Source: Methanomassiliicoccales archaeon | GTDB taxonomy: Archaea; Thermoplasmatota; Thermoplasmata; RBG-16-68-12; SOIM01 | DNA: 56,032 nt | Assembly: GCA_030593885.1 (NCBI GenBank) | Contig: JAUVGH010000011.1 | Span: 1 to 56,032 of the forward strand | Direction of reading: 5' to 3' | Shown: positions 7,676-15,045 of the stretch, in pieces | How positions within the stretch are numbered: position 1 is the stretch's first letter | How the letters are laid out: every line of letters starts with the position of its first letter | The notes under the pieces: model-generated | The model's database searches: none | What the model saw: only the letters and a program-made list of their open reading frames with translations | Told to the model about the DNA's origin: nothing | Translations under genes and position numbers: made by a program

Positions 7676-10600
7676 TCGGGAGAAGTCCCTGGTCGAATCC
7701 TCATCTCTCTCTTCATGCATGGGCATTGCAGGTCTGGAAGGTCTTTCACCGTCCAAAGGCAATCCGCATATCGGACAGTTCACCTCTCCCTTGATGCATG
7801 CATTGCACAGGAACTGGCCGCATCTGTGCTGGGTCACCGCCTGGGCGTTGTGGTTCCTGCACAGCTTCCCGTCGAACTCGCCCTTGACCTTGCTGGGCGC
7901 TTCCTTTTTCGGCCTTGGTTCCCTGACCTTTGGCTCTACTGGTGGCGCTTTCATCTGGGCGTGGTAGTCCTGACCCATTATGGGCTCCATCTTGATCGCC
8001 TGGGGTTCATACCCCTCACCTTTGAACATTGACAGATTTACCTGGACCTTCCTGGCCTGATACACGCCGATGTTCAGGTTCCTCACCAGGCCAAGGGTGG
8101 TCCTCTGCTCCTGTGGCAGGTCCATCGCCCTTCTGACCAGGCTGTCCAGCTCAGGTGTGGTCTCTGGCTTGAGAGCCAGTGTGTTCACCTTCTCCACGTA
8201 GCTGAGAATCCTCTTGGAATCTTCCACCGAGTATTCGGGGAAGTTGTGGGTGATGTCGCAAAGCCGCAATCCGTAATCCCCTCCAGTGCCGACGCATCTT
8301 CGCAGAACAGCGTTCGACTTCCTTTCGAGGTCCTCTATCTGGGCCGGGGTCAGCTGGGTAATGTCGATCGGGTCCCTGCCCCTCAGGACGTTGAACACAT
8401 CATCCAGGTTCTGGGAGGACACCTTCATGTTCTTGAACGCCTCCTCTCGCGTCATGGCCTTGTTCTGCTCGTACTCGAACTCGAGTATCTTCCTGGCCAC
8501 CAGCTCGATCTGGGACGCTCTCATGCTGGCCTCGGCCATCTTCTTGCCTTCCAGTGCCGTCGAGAAGTTGGAATCGAGTTCCAGCGCCCGGTCGAAACAC
8601 CTCAATGCGCTCTCGTATTTGTTGAGGTTCATCAGGAGCACTCCCTTGCTGTTCCAGGGTATCTTGTCCTTGCCGTCGATACCGATCGCCTTGTCGTAGC
8701 ATGCGATGGCCTCATTGTGGTTCCCCACCTGCTCCAGCACGAAGGCCTTCATCATCCATACCGCCTTGTTCTCCGGTTCGATGTCCAGCGACCTGGCGTA
8801 GCAGGCCTCCGCCTGGTTGTGATTGTTCATCTTGGAGAAGAGCAATCCGGTCTCACGCCAAAGAGATGCATCGTTCTGGTTGTAGTCCAGCGCACGTTGA
8901 TAACATTCCATCGCGTCCTGGAACTTGTTCTGCTTCTCGTATATCTCGGCCTTGACCTTCCACAATTGAGGGTTCATGTAATCGGATGTCAGGGCGGTGT
9001 CCAGGTTGGTCAGCGCCTCATCGTGGTTCCCCGTCTCGAAAAGAATGAGGGCCTTGGTCTCTATCGTCCTGACCTCGTTAGGATGCGTCTTCAGTACTGA
9101 ATCGAGCACGGTCAAGGCATCCTCGTTCTTGCCCAGTGCGGAGAGTGCCTTTGCCTTGTTGTTGAGCACTTGTATGTTCTGCGCGGACATCTGAAGAGCG
9201 TCATCGAAGTAGCTCAGTGCTCTGTCGAATTTCTCAAGCGAGAAGTAGATCTCACCCTTCATGTTGAGCGCGAATACGTTCCCCGGGTCCAGGTTGAGAA
9301 CCTGGTCGAAGGACTCCAGAGCCTTCTGAAACTCCTCCTTTTCCCTGAGAACAACACCCTTGCTGTTCCAGGTCTTCTTGCTGTTGGGGTCGATCTCCAG
9401 GGCGGCGTCGAAGCTCTTGATGGACTCAGGATAGTTGTTCATGTGCTGATATGCGGTCCCCTTGTCCCTGAGGGCGTCCACGTTCCTCGGGTTTATCTTC
9501 AAGGCGATGTCGCTGTTGTTGACCACTTCTTGGTAATCTCCCTTGGCTATCAGCGTCTTGCCCCTTTCCGAGAGCAGGGACTGTTCGTTGGGCTTCATCT
9601 CCAAAGCCCTTTCCAGTGCGCTCAGGGAATCGTCATACCTGCGAAGCACCCTCGCGGCGATGGCCTTGTCCTTCCAGGCCTCCATGTTCTCGTAATCGTA
9701 ATTGGTGATCGCATCTGCGACGTAGTAGACATCCTCTATCCGGCCCAGGGTCTTCAGTACGTTCTTCTTCGATGTTAGCAGTGGCACGTCCGAATGGAAT
9801 GTGTCCAGTGCCTGATCGTAGACTGCGAGGGCCTGTTCGTTCTTTCCGGTCTTGGAGAGTATCGCCCCTTTCTTCAGGTATCCAAGCCTGTAGTTGGGAT
9901 CTATCTTGAGGACCTTGTCAAAGCTCTGAACAGCATCATCGTGCCTCTCCAGGTGTTCGAGCGACAGACCCCGGCTGTACCAGGACATCCTATCTTTGGG
10001 GTCTATCTTCAATGCCCTATCGTAACTGCCGATCGCTTCTTCATACCTCTTCAGACCCTCCAATGCCAGTCCCCGGTTGTACCACGCATCCGGCAGGTTC
10101 TCGTTCAAGCTCAGCGCCCTGTCGAAGTTGATGATGGCGTCGTCGTACCTGCCCAGCCTTCCCATGCAGTCCCCTTTTGCAAGGAAGACATTGGGTGTCG
10201 ATTTGTCAATACCAAGAGCCTCGTCGAATGACTTGATGGCCTCATCGTATCTCCTCAGGGTCCTGAGTATCTCTCCCTTCTCGTAGTGGACGGAGAAGTT
10301 CTCCGGGTTCAACCTTATGGCCTCTTCGAAGGACTTCATTGCCTCCTTGAACTGGCCCAGCTTCCCCTGGGCGAATCCCCGGTCCGCCCATGCGTCCGCG
10401 TTCTCCTTGTCCACGGCTATGATGGCGTTGCATGCATCGAAAGTCCTTTGAGCGTCCCCGATCGTCTTGTGAACGTTCTTCTTCTCCACCAGCACGGTCA
10501 GGTCCTTGGGCTTGAGCATCACCGCGACCTGGTACGCCTCGAGAGCCTCATTGTAGCTCTCCATCCGGACCAGTGCCCTTGCCTTGGAGTGGATCGCCAT

Positions 10601-11881
10601 GAAGTTCTCGGGCTCGAGCCTAATGATTGAATCGCATGTAGCAACAACTTCCGGCCAATGTCCCAGATGTTCCAGCGCCTTCCTTTTCTCATCCAGGGCA
10701 AGGATGCTCTTCTCATCGTACGCCAGCGCATTGTTGAGCGACTCCAGAGCCTCCTCGAAGTGCTCCATCCTTGCATATGCAACTCCACTGTCGATCATCG
10801 CCCCCACGTTCTCGGGGTGCGAAGCCAGGACATCCTCGCAGGACTTGACCACATCATCCCATCTTTCCAGGGTCATGAACGAGTTCTTCTTGGACACCAA
10901 AGCTTCCAGGTCGCTAGGTATCATCTTCAGGATCTCGTTGAACGATCCGATCGCGTCCGTGTGCTGGCCGGTCTCCTGCAAGATGGACCCGCGGTAGAAC
11001 CAGGCGTCCCTGCTTGTCCTGTCGATGTCGGTCGCTTCCGTGTAAGCCTTGATGGCGTCCTCTTTCTTGTCCAGCCTTCTGAGTATGTTGCCGGTGTCCA
11101 TCCAGACCTGGAAGTCGTGAGGGGCGATGTCCACGGCGTTCTGCAGCGCCTCCAGTGCTTCCTCATCCTCTCCTAACTCGGACAGGGCCAGTGCCCTCAT
11201 ATGCCAGCCGTCCTTGCTCCTTGAATCGTGTTTTAGGACCTCGTCGAATACCGTGATCGCCTCTTTGGGTTTCTTCATACCGAGGAACGCTCCCCCCTTG
11301 CCCAACAACAGGGGCACGTCACCGGGTGCGATCCCCAGCAGCTTGTCATAGTGCTTGATGTCATGCGGATCCAGCTCGATGACCTTCCGATAGCATGTGC
11401 TGGCACCTTCCAGGTTCCCCAGGCTGACGTACACATCTCCCTTGTTGCCCCAGACGTCCTTCCTCTCTGGAGAGATGCCCAATGCCATGTCAAAGATATT
11501 CAGAGCCTCGCTGTTCCTCCCCCACTCATGGAAGAAGTACCCTTTGTGGTTGAGCGCGTCCACATTACCGGCGTCTAGTTCCAGCGCTGTGTCGACGCAA
11601 TTGCTGGCATTGTCCGGTTTTCCGAGTGAGAAATATGAATATGCTAGATCGTCGTAGATGGTAGAGAAGTCCGTCCTGTGTTTCGATATGATCGACCTGT
11701 TATCCTCAAGCGTGGTGGAGGCCTTGTCGAACTGGCCTATGGCGTAATCGTGCATCCCCTTGTCGAGATACCCCCTTCCCTTTCTGACCGCCTTTGAGGC
11801 CTTGTTGAGGGTTCTCTTCTCCTTATCCAGAATGGAATCCAAAAAGCCCGTATGCTCACCCAGACCCCTAATGGCTCTCAA
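7670..11881 (-). CDS. Giant tetratricopeptide-repeat protein with C-terminal B-box-like zinc module
   Basis: 1403 residues. From about residue 25 to 1180 it is a near-continuous TPR solenoid: 34-residue units with the W/L-G-Y-A-F-P pattern, such as [26 protein letters not shown], roughly thirty or more copies. A helical domain (about 1190-1310) follows, then a Lys/Pro linker and a zinc module with Cys1341, His1344, Cys1354, Cys1359, Cys1362, Cys1369, Cys1372, resembling a B-box or RING-like finger. No signal peptide or membrane helix is present, so it is a cytoplasmic scaffold. The start is uncertain: TTG 11881 gives the length stated, but a TATA-like TATAAG at about 11887 would put the transcript start near 11860, so an internal TTG at 11842 is possible. 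Long open frames on the opposite strand here are shadows of the repeats. Confidence 0.9.
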   Translation of the reverse strand: MRAIRGLGEHTGFLDSILDKEKRTLNKASKAVRKGRGYLDKGMHDYAIGQFDKASTTLEDNRSIISKHRTDFSTIYDDLAYSYFSLGKPDNASNCVDTALELDAGNVDALNHKGYFFHEWGRNSEALNIFDMALGISPERKDVWGNKGDVYVSLGNLEGASTCYRKVIELDPHDIKHYDKLLGIAPGDVPLLLGKGGAFLGMKKPKEAITVFDEVLKHDSRSKDGWHMRALALSELGEDEEALEALQNAVDIAPHDFQVWMDTGNILRRLDKKEDAIKAYTEATDIDRTSRDAWFYRGSILQETGQHTDAIGSFNEILKMIPSDLEALVSKKNSFMTLERWDDVVKSCEDVLASHPENVGAMIDSGVAYARMEHFEEALESLNNALAYDEKSILALDEKRKALEHLGHWPEVVATCDSIIRLEPENFMAIHSKARALVRMESYNEALEAYQVAVMLKPKDLTVLVEKKNVHKTIGDAQRTFDACNAIIAVDKENADAWADRGFAQGKLGQFKEAMKSFEEAIRLNPENFSVHYEKGEILRTLRRYDEAIKSFDEALGIDKSTPNVFLAKGDCMGRLGRYDDAIINFDRALSLNENLPDAWYNRGLALEGLKRYEEAIGSYDRALKIDPKDRMSWYSRGLSLEHLERHDDAVQSFDKVLKIDPNYRLGYLKKGAILSKTGKNEQALAVYDQALDTFHSDVPLLTSKKNVLKTLGRIEDVYYVADAITNYDYENMEAWKDKAIAARVLRRYDDSLSALERALEMKPNEQSLLSERGKTLIAKGDYQEVVNNSDIALKINPRNVDALRDKGTAYQHMNNYPESIKSFDAALEIDPNSKKTWNSKGVVLREKEEFQKALESFDQVLNLDPGNVFALNMKGEIYFSLEKFDRALSYFDDALQMSAQNIQVLNNKAKALSALGKNEDALTVLDSVLKTHPNEVRTIETKALILFETGNHDEALTNLDTALTSDYMNPQLWKVKAEIYEKQNKFQDAMECYQRALDYNQNDASLWRETGLLFSKMNNHNQAEACYARSLDIEPENKAVWMMKAFVLEQVGNHNEAIACYDKAIGIDGKDKIPWNSKGVLLMNLNKYESALRCFDRALELDSNFSTALEGKKMAEASMRASQIELVARKILEFEYEQNKAMTREEAFKNMKVSSQNLDDVFNVLRGRDPIDITQLTPAQIEDLERKSNAVLRRCVGTGGDYGLRLCDITHNFPEYSVEDSKRILSYVEKVNTLALKPETTPELDSLVRRAMDLPQEQRTTLGLVRNLNIGVYQARKVQVNLSMFKGEGYEPQAIKMEPIMGQDYHAQMKAPPVEPKVREPRPKKEAPSKVKGEFDGKLCRNHNAQAVTQHRCGQFLCNACIKGEVNCPICGLPLDGERPSRPAMPMHEERDEDSTRDFSRL

Positions 11882-11911
11882 AAACTTATATCCTTCGGTG
11901 GCTTGGGCCTG

Positions 11912-11933
11912 TGTCCGAAACCCTTGTCGGACA
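11912..11933. promoter_or_regulatory. Inverted repeat upstream of the TPR gene
   Basis: A perfect inverted repeat, TGTCCGA (11912-11918) and TCGGACA (11927-11933) with an 8-base spacer, lies about 30 bases beyond the TPR gene start in the divergent interval. A related TGTCTGACA occurs at 12102-12110 in the leader of the opposite gene. This could be an operator shared by both genes, or chance. Confidence 0.25.
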
Positions 11934-12058
11934 AAGATGTCTCGTCATTATTCGGAATATGATATCATCGTTCGATACTGGACGTATGGCTCATTCTCTC
12001 CCTGATCAGCGATGCCATGCATGACAGCCTCTCTCGCTGACCTCGGTTTATGGGAAAT

Positions 12059-12070
12059 CCTTATATATTG
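12059..12070 (+). promoter_or_regulatory. TATA box of the 81-residue protein gene
   Basis: CCTTATATATTG predicts a transcript start near 12090 and a leader of about 50 bases. The leader contains a small hairpin (CAGAC, loop GTTT, GTCTG; 12094-12107) and the ribosome site GAGGTGAT at 12125-12132, seven bases before ATG 12139. Confidence 0.55.
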
Positions 12071-12138
12071 GTAAGACATTTAGGGGATATTAGCAGACGT
12101 TTGTCTGACAATGATACTTTAGAACGAGGTGATGCACT

Positions 12139-12384
12139 ATGGGAAAAAGGAAGAAGGGCATGAAGAAGCCCCACGTTAGCAGTGATACGATGGACTGGCT
12201 GGAACACCATACCATGGAAGACATGAAGGAACTCACCTGCGAGATGTACTCCGATGGAGAGGACGTCTCGGAGATGGTCGAGGTGGTCAACAAGTTGGAA
12301 GAGATCGCCGAGAAGGAGTTGGGCATTCACAAAGAACTCATGATGCCGATGCCCGATGGCACTAAGAAGCGGATCGAAGCTTGA
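12139..12384 (+). CDS. Small acidic hypothetical protein (81 aa)
   Basis: 81 residues: a Lys-rich start (MGKRKKGMKK), then an acidic helical body with DTMDWLEHHTMEDMKEL and VVNKLEEIAEKELG, and a hydrophilic end. There is no Cys, no signal peptide and no membrane segment. The start is well supported by a Shine-Dalgarno match seven bases ahead and a clear TATA box. I do not recognise the family. It is divergent from the TPR gene, and the two may share regulatory sequence. Confidence 0.7.
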   Translation: MGKRKKGMKKPHVSSDTMDWLEHHTMEDMKELTCEMYSDGEDVSEMVEVVNKLEEIAEKELGIHKELMMPMPDGTKKRIEA

Positions 12385-12436
12385 TCCAGCTCAAGATAAT
12401 TGTTCTTCAACAACGTTCATAATCAGTCGGAGTGAG

Positions 12437-12540
12437 TGCAGGCGCCGGGATTCGAACCCGGGCAGTTGGCTCTCTCCATTCCCGCGATAGACGAAGGAAT
12501 GTGGAAGGCCAAAATCCTAACCAGGCTGGATCACGCCTGC
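12437..12540 (-). tRNA. tRNA-Gly (UCC) with a 30-nt BHB intron
   Basis: The acceptor arms GCAGGCG (5' end at 12540) and CGCCTGC pair perfectly, with discriminator A at 12437 and no encoded CCA. The T arm GCCCGGGTTCGAATCCCGG is canonical. The anticodon stem TTGGC/GCCAA encloses a loop interrupted at position 37/38 by a 30-base intron (12472-12501). The anticodon is TCC (12505-12503). Splice sites form a full bulge-helix-bulge: bulge CAC, 4-bp helix CTTC/GGAG, bulge AGA, and an intron stem ATTCC/GGAAT. Without the intron the tRNA is 74 nt. An AT-rich CTTTAAAGA about 30 bases upstream (near 12573) could be its TATA box. Confidence 0.95.
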
Positions 12541-12581
12541 ATCTCGGAACATAAACTATACATCATTCTTTAAAGGTTTTG

Positions 12582-12618
12582 AAAAAATATTGGGATAGGC
12601 AGGTCAGCACTGCCTATC
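12582..12618 (-). terminator. Hairpin plus T-run terminator of the microprotein unit
   Basis: A perfect 9-bp inverted repeat, GATAGGCAG (12594-12602) and CTGCCTATC (12610-12618) with a 7-base loop, is followed on the minus strand by CCAATATTTTTTC, a six-T run. This is the layout of an intrinsic terminator for a leftward transcript. Confidence 0.5.
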
Positions 12619-12634
12619 TGGGATGGAATGGAGC

Positions 12635-12718
12635 TCAGTCATCGTCATAGCTTGGAGAGCATCCCAGGGAGTCGTAAACGTCCTCCCAACTGTAATGATC
12701 CACTTCCACATTTGTCAT
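12635..12718 (-). CDS. Candidate 27-residue leaderless microprotein
   Basis: A short frame from ATG 12718 to TGA 12635 encodes 27 residues, MTNVEVDHYSWEDVYDSL then GCSPSYDDD: acidic and aromatic-rich with a single Cys. A TATA box (CTTTATAACC, 12741-12750) lies 28 bases before the ATG, the spacing of a leaderless archaeal gene, and a hairpin/T-run terminator begins 17 bases after the stop. The unit is about 130 bases in all. It could instead be a small noncoding RNA with a chance frame. I do not recognise the peptide. Confidence 0.4.
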   Translation of the reverse strand: MTNVEVDHYSWEDVYDSLGCSPSYDDD

Positions 12719-12740
12719 CAAGTTCCAGAAAGCACTTCTT

Positions 12741-12750
12741 GGTTATAAAG
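12741..12750 (-). promoter_or_regulatory. TATA box of the microprotein unit
   Basis: CTTTATAACC on the minus strand is centred near 12746. It predicts a transcript start at about 12718-12720, on the ATG of the 27-residue frame. Confidence 0.45.
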
Positions 12751-12822
12751 CGAGAATCGAGGGGGCTGTGTGAAACTAATGTCCGCGGATTCATTGGCCA
12801 GAGCTTAGGAACAGAACTGAAA

Positions 12823-14589
12823 CTACGCCTTCTTCCTATGTCTTATCCGAACCGCTTCCCCTCGGTGGCTCTCGGTCATTTCCTTCCAGTTCATCACTGC
12901 GGAACCGACGGCCCTCACATCCTTCTCATATCGGATGACTGCGTCGTCCCCTATCCTCAACTCCTCGTCGGCCCCCTCCACTCCAACGGCGAACAGGTTG
13001 CCTTCTGGTCGAAAGTCATCTATCTGGACACAATACAGATCCTTCTGCGAGATCCTCTCAGCCCCTTCAAGTGTAAGCGAAATCAGTCCTCGCTCTTGCA
13101 CCAGCATTCCCAATTGGACCCCATCTGAGAATATCTTCAGATTTGGATACCTTCCCTTGATCTCTGCCGATTCCATCAGGACTTCACCTCCATTTCCGAA
13201 CTGGTGGACGCATCTTGATCTCATATCTTCTGCCAGTCTTTGGCCTCTCGAAACCATGTCGCGCTTGTCCTGCAAGCCAGAGAGCTCCTTCGTCAATCCG
13301 GACAGGTCCTTTTCAGATGTCGGGGCACCTTCCGACGTGGACACGTGATCATCCAGAACCTCGCAGACGAAATCCTTCTCAGAACCTAGATGAGCCACGA
13401 TATGGTCGTACTTGTTCTTCTCCAGGAAATCCTGCAGGTCCTCTTGCACGATCGATATCTCGTCCTTGGACCAGTGTCCTGTGACAGGGATGTCGTAGTT
13501 CTGTGCGGGAAAGAAGAGCTCCAGCTCTCGGGGGACGACCCCCAGGGGCGATGTGATCATGACCTCGTGGACAAGATGTTGGACACCGCTGTCCTTGACG
13601 GCCTTTCTGAAGAGGGAATGAGACCTTGACATGGAGTAAGGTTTCTTGGCGGAGCACGGCAGCAGCAGGAGTATCTTTGCACTCGGAGGTTTCCCGTATC
13701 TTTCCCTGATCCTTTTCCTGTATCTGACCACATCAGGCCTGTGGAGCGATTCCTTCGTATTGGCGTGGAAGTTGGGTCCGGTGACAGAGAAATGCAGCTC
13801 TTGGTGGTCATAGTGCACCAGGTCAAAATGCCTCAAAGCGGCTATCATCCAGGGATCATGGACAGCTCTCTTCTCGACGAACTCTCTCAGGCTGCCGTTC
13901 CGTATGTGATGTACGGTCTTGTCCAGCTCGTCCTGCAGGGCAACATAGTTCTTGTTCAGTATCCCTTTGAATGAACCCGCCTCGGAATCGGATGGCGGCC
14001 ACCGACCTTCGGGCGAGAGCACATGACCCGAGCGGGATTCCCAGATGATCCTTGTCGAATCGAAGATGTCACCTCCGCAGTGGCATAGGATGGCCAGGTT
14101 GGAAGGGTCGGCAATGCCTGGAAGGTAGATCATGGAGCCGTAGCCGATGGCCTGCCTTAGTCTCACAACCTCGTCCACGAACTCCTTGGGATGTCTGATG
14201 AACTCTATCGCGTTTCCCATGACGTAGATTTGAATCTCTTTTCTGGAACTTCCTTGGAGAATGCTGGCATCACCTTTTTGAACGACCACAGCGCCCGTCT
14301 TCTCTTCTCCTTCAGGGTATTCCATTTCCCTGAGGCTCAACGGGTATGGAAGATCTGGCGAGATCGTGATGTCTCCGCTCTCGTCTGAGGGCAAGAAGAC
14401 ACTGCCACGGTCGATCAGCGTGAGCTTGGAAGAATCGATCTTGTTCTTTGAAAGAAGGAGCTCTGCCGTATCAGGCGCCGATATCCGGTCATTATTGATG
14501 AACGCTATGGCTGGGAGTCTGATTTGATGATCGTCAGAGGACCAGATTCCAGACCTCGCCAGTGCACATCGTTTGCCGATATCGAGCAT
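12823..14589 (-). CDS. arcS: Archaeosine synthase ArcS (TgtA2)
   Basis: 588 residues from ATG 14589. ArcS converts preQ0 at position 15 of archaeal tRNA toward archaeosine, after TgtA has inserted preQ0. The hallmark PC-x3-KPY-x2-S-x-S-H motif is present as PCSAKKPYSMSRSH (about 311-324). The N-terminal half is a TGT-like barrel remnant (LCHCGGDIFDSTRI near 170-180), and the C-terminal 80 residues (after NLKIFSDGVQLGML) are a PUA RNA-binding domain. An in-frame GTG at 14598 adds three residues, but the TATA element TTAATAAG (14615-14622) points to a transcript start near 14592, favouring a leaderless ATG 14589. It stands alone on the minus strand. Confidence 0.92.
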   Translation of the reverse strand: MLDIGKRCALARSGIWSSDDHQIRLPAIAFINNDRISAPDTAELLLSKNKIDSSKLTLIDRGSVFLPSDESGDITISPDLPYPLSLREMEYPEGEEKTGAVVVQKGDASILQGSSRKEIQIYVMGNAIEFIRHPKEFVDEVVRLRQAIGYGSMIYLPGIADPSNLAILCHCGGDIFDSTRIIWESRSGHVLSPEGRWPPSDSEAGSFKGILNKNYVALQDELDKTVHHIRNGSLREFVEKRAVHDPWMIAALRHFDLVHYDHQELHFSVTGPNFHANTKESLHRPDVVRYRKRIRERYGKPPSAKILLLLPCSAKKPYSMSRSHSLFRKAVKDSGVQHLVHEVMITSPLGVVPRELELFFPAQNYDIPVTGHWSKDEISIVQEDLQDFLEKNKYDHIVAHLGSEKDFVCEVLDDHVSTSEGAPTSEKDLSGLTKELSGLQDKRDMVSRGQRLAEDMRSRCVHQFGNGGEVLMESAEIKGRYPNLKIFSDGVQLGMLVQERGLISLTLEGAERISQKDLYCVQIDDFRPEGNLFAVGVEGADEELRIGDDAVIRYEKDVRAVGSAVMNWKEMTESHRGEAVRIRHRKKA

Positions 14590-14750
14590 AACATGCACGT
14601 CAAGGTTGACAGGCTTAATAAGATTCTCCGTTGGGTTTTAGAGCTCCAGTTTGACTGAATATTGAAAAATCTCTAAGAGCATTTTTATATTATTAACGAC
14701 AAATATGCACAGAGAGTCCACAGCGACTATGATGCTGGGGGTTGAGGTAA

Positions 14751-15023
14751 ATGATAGGAGGAACAACTAGGAGGACGGTCTTAGCGTTGGCCGTTATGCT
14801 CGCAGTGCTTTCGACTGGGAGCTGTGCGTTCGCAACAGGCGATAGTGATGGAGACGGACTATTGGATTCCTGGGAGCTCCAATTTTTTGGGGACCTAGGT
14901 CAAGAAACAGATGGTGACTTCGACGGTGATGGCTTCACCAATCTTGAGGAGTTCGAAGCTGGAACAGATCCGACGGATTCAATGAGCAAGCCCATTCCGC
15001 CACTGAATGGAAACCTTCACTGA
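14751..15023 (+). CDS. Small secreted protein with EF-hand-like/thrombospondin type 3 calcium repeats
   Basis: 90 residues. A signal peptide covers about 1-29 (RRTVLALAVMLAVLSTGSCAFA). Two acidic calcium-binding type loops follow: DSDGDGLLDSWEL (30-42) and DGDFDGDGFTNLEEFEAGTDP, the layout of thrombospondin type 3/dockerin-like repeats usually seen as linkers in large surface proteins. Here they make up the whole mature protein, about 60 residues. The start is supported by GAGGT just upstream and a TATA element TTTTTATATTATT at 14682-14694. It may be a stand-alone calcium module or the remnant of a longer surface protein; no in-frame continuation is visible. Confidence 0.75.
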   Translation: MIGGTTRRTVLALAVMLAVLSTGSCAFATGDSDGDGLLDSWELQFFGDLGQETDGDFDGDGFTNLEEFEAGTDPTDSMSKPIPPLNGNLH

Positions 15024-15045
15024 GCAAGAGCCATTATCTTGGGCC

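Noticed and set aside
8246-9100. 284-codon plus-strand frame (and many others) across 7.7-11.8 kb
   Set aside because: They run antisense to the TPR gene, have no start signals, and reflect the repeat's codon pattern on the other strand.
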